Below are positions 63,747-64,000 of a stretch of 64,000 bases of DNA, piece by piece. Numbering within the stretch: the stretch's first letter is position 1; each line of letters begins with the position of its first letter. A model generated the notes under the pieces. It had not been told where the DNA came from and did no database searches. It saw only the letters and a program-made list of their open reading frames with translations. Source of the stretch: Nocardia stercoris (GTDB lineage: Bacteria; Actinomycetota; Actinomycetes; Mycobacteriales; Mycobacteriaceae); the NCBI RefSeq assembly GCF_003696265.1, contig NZ_RFFH01000002.1, forward strand, positions 578,912 to 642,911, read 5' to 3'. The translations under genes and the position numbers were made by a program.

Positions 63747-64000
63747 TATTCAAGTCAGAGCGACACGGACACCGACCCGGAGCCCCAAGGGCCCGGGAAA
63801 CGAGGTAGGACGAGGAGCGCCTGAACATCACACTGGTTCGGCCGGTTTGCACCGATTTGGTTCGGAGCGCACGGCTGAGCTAAGCTTTGGAAGTTGCCTC
63901 ACCGATCTACCGGATTCACTCCGGCGAGATGGTGTGTGCGTGTGTTCTTTGAGAACTCAACAGTGTGTCGATGAATGTCAGTGCCAATAATTTATTGGTT
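63747..64000 (+). other. Leader of an rRNA operon (16S gene beyond the window)
   Basis: About 250 bases without an ORF that looks coding. The end contains TGTTCTTTGAGAACTCAACA, the typical leader block found upstream of 16S rRNA in mycolata. The 16S gene itself is not in the window. Confidence 0.85.
63943..63954 (+). promoter_or_regulatory. rRNA antitermination box A
   Basis: TGTTCTTTGAGA matches the actinobacterial boxA (NusB/NusE-binding) pattern in the rrn leader. Confidence 0.7.

Noticed and set aside
63718..63990. 90-codon ORF at the window end
   Set aside because: It lies in the rRNA leader and starts inside the promoter; the codon bias is not coding-like.

Overview
The window is high-GC, densely coded actinobacterial DNA. 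Most likely it is a chromosomal segment of a Nocardia-like member of the Mycobacteriales. The evidence is synteny with the Mycobacterium tuberculosis Rv0422c-Rv0440 region, a ClpC2 homologue, a VirR homologue, a WXG-type (type VII secretion) substrate, a secreted DUF4189 protein, and frequent GTG/TTG starts. I see no prophage, CRISPR array, transposase or plasmid functions. Identifications come from reading the sequence and remembered family features; no database search was run.

Layout. 1-5897: a leucine/isovalerate-type catabolic operon (methylcrotonyl-CoA carboxylase beta, cut by the window edge, and alpha; an acyl-CoA dehydrogenase; an enoyl-CoA hydratase; a TetR regulator). 5946-6065: tRNA-Glu(CTC) and a perfect-palindrome terminator. 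6108-14224: a minus-strand run with an amidase, two membrane glycosyltransferases, ThiD and two paralogous proteins of unknown function. 14225-19326: convergent secreted glycosidases (GH1, GH5) and an AraC-type regulator. 19357-21925: ThiC under a TPP riboswitch, divergent from a metallothionein-like protein and a small monooxygenase. 21977-26360: homogentisate catabolism (hmgA, fahA), a TetR regulator and a divergent MpaB-family oxygenase. 26453-28279: a FadE5-like acyl-CoA dehydrogenase.

28323-33768 reproduces the M. tuberculosis order xthA, GNAT, def, DUF3263, virR, sodC, carboxylate-amine ligase. It is followed by a PAP2-type membrane enzyme. 35264-42677 is a seven-gene minus-strand unit for an Mrp-type cation/proton antiporter (A, C, D, E, F, G) plus an unidentified polytopic protein. 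42836-46299 holds a CDC48-like AAA ATPase, a SIMPL lipoprotein and an SRPBCC protein. 46382-49969 is a compact three-gene signalling cassette: a response regulator fused to a flavin reductase that lacks its redox cysteines, a cNMP-domain histidine kinase, and a UBP zinc finger. I consider this the best candidate for an under-described system.

50066-52900: phosphatidylethanolamine synthesis (psd, pssA), a lipoprotein and clpC2, whose apparently leaderless promoter carries two identical-type inverted repeats. 52981-56011: a Tam-like methyltransferase, a small unknown protein and groEL under two CIRCE elements. 56089-63473: a type VII-like substrate with a possible frameshifted tail, a triple-LysM esterase, a two-component pair whose kinase has a duplicated and degenerate phosphoacceptor module, a small monooxygenase/DoxX pair, a lipoprotein and a DUF4189 protein. 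63718-64000: a strong promoter and leader of a ribosomal RNA operon whose 16S gene lies just beyond the window.
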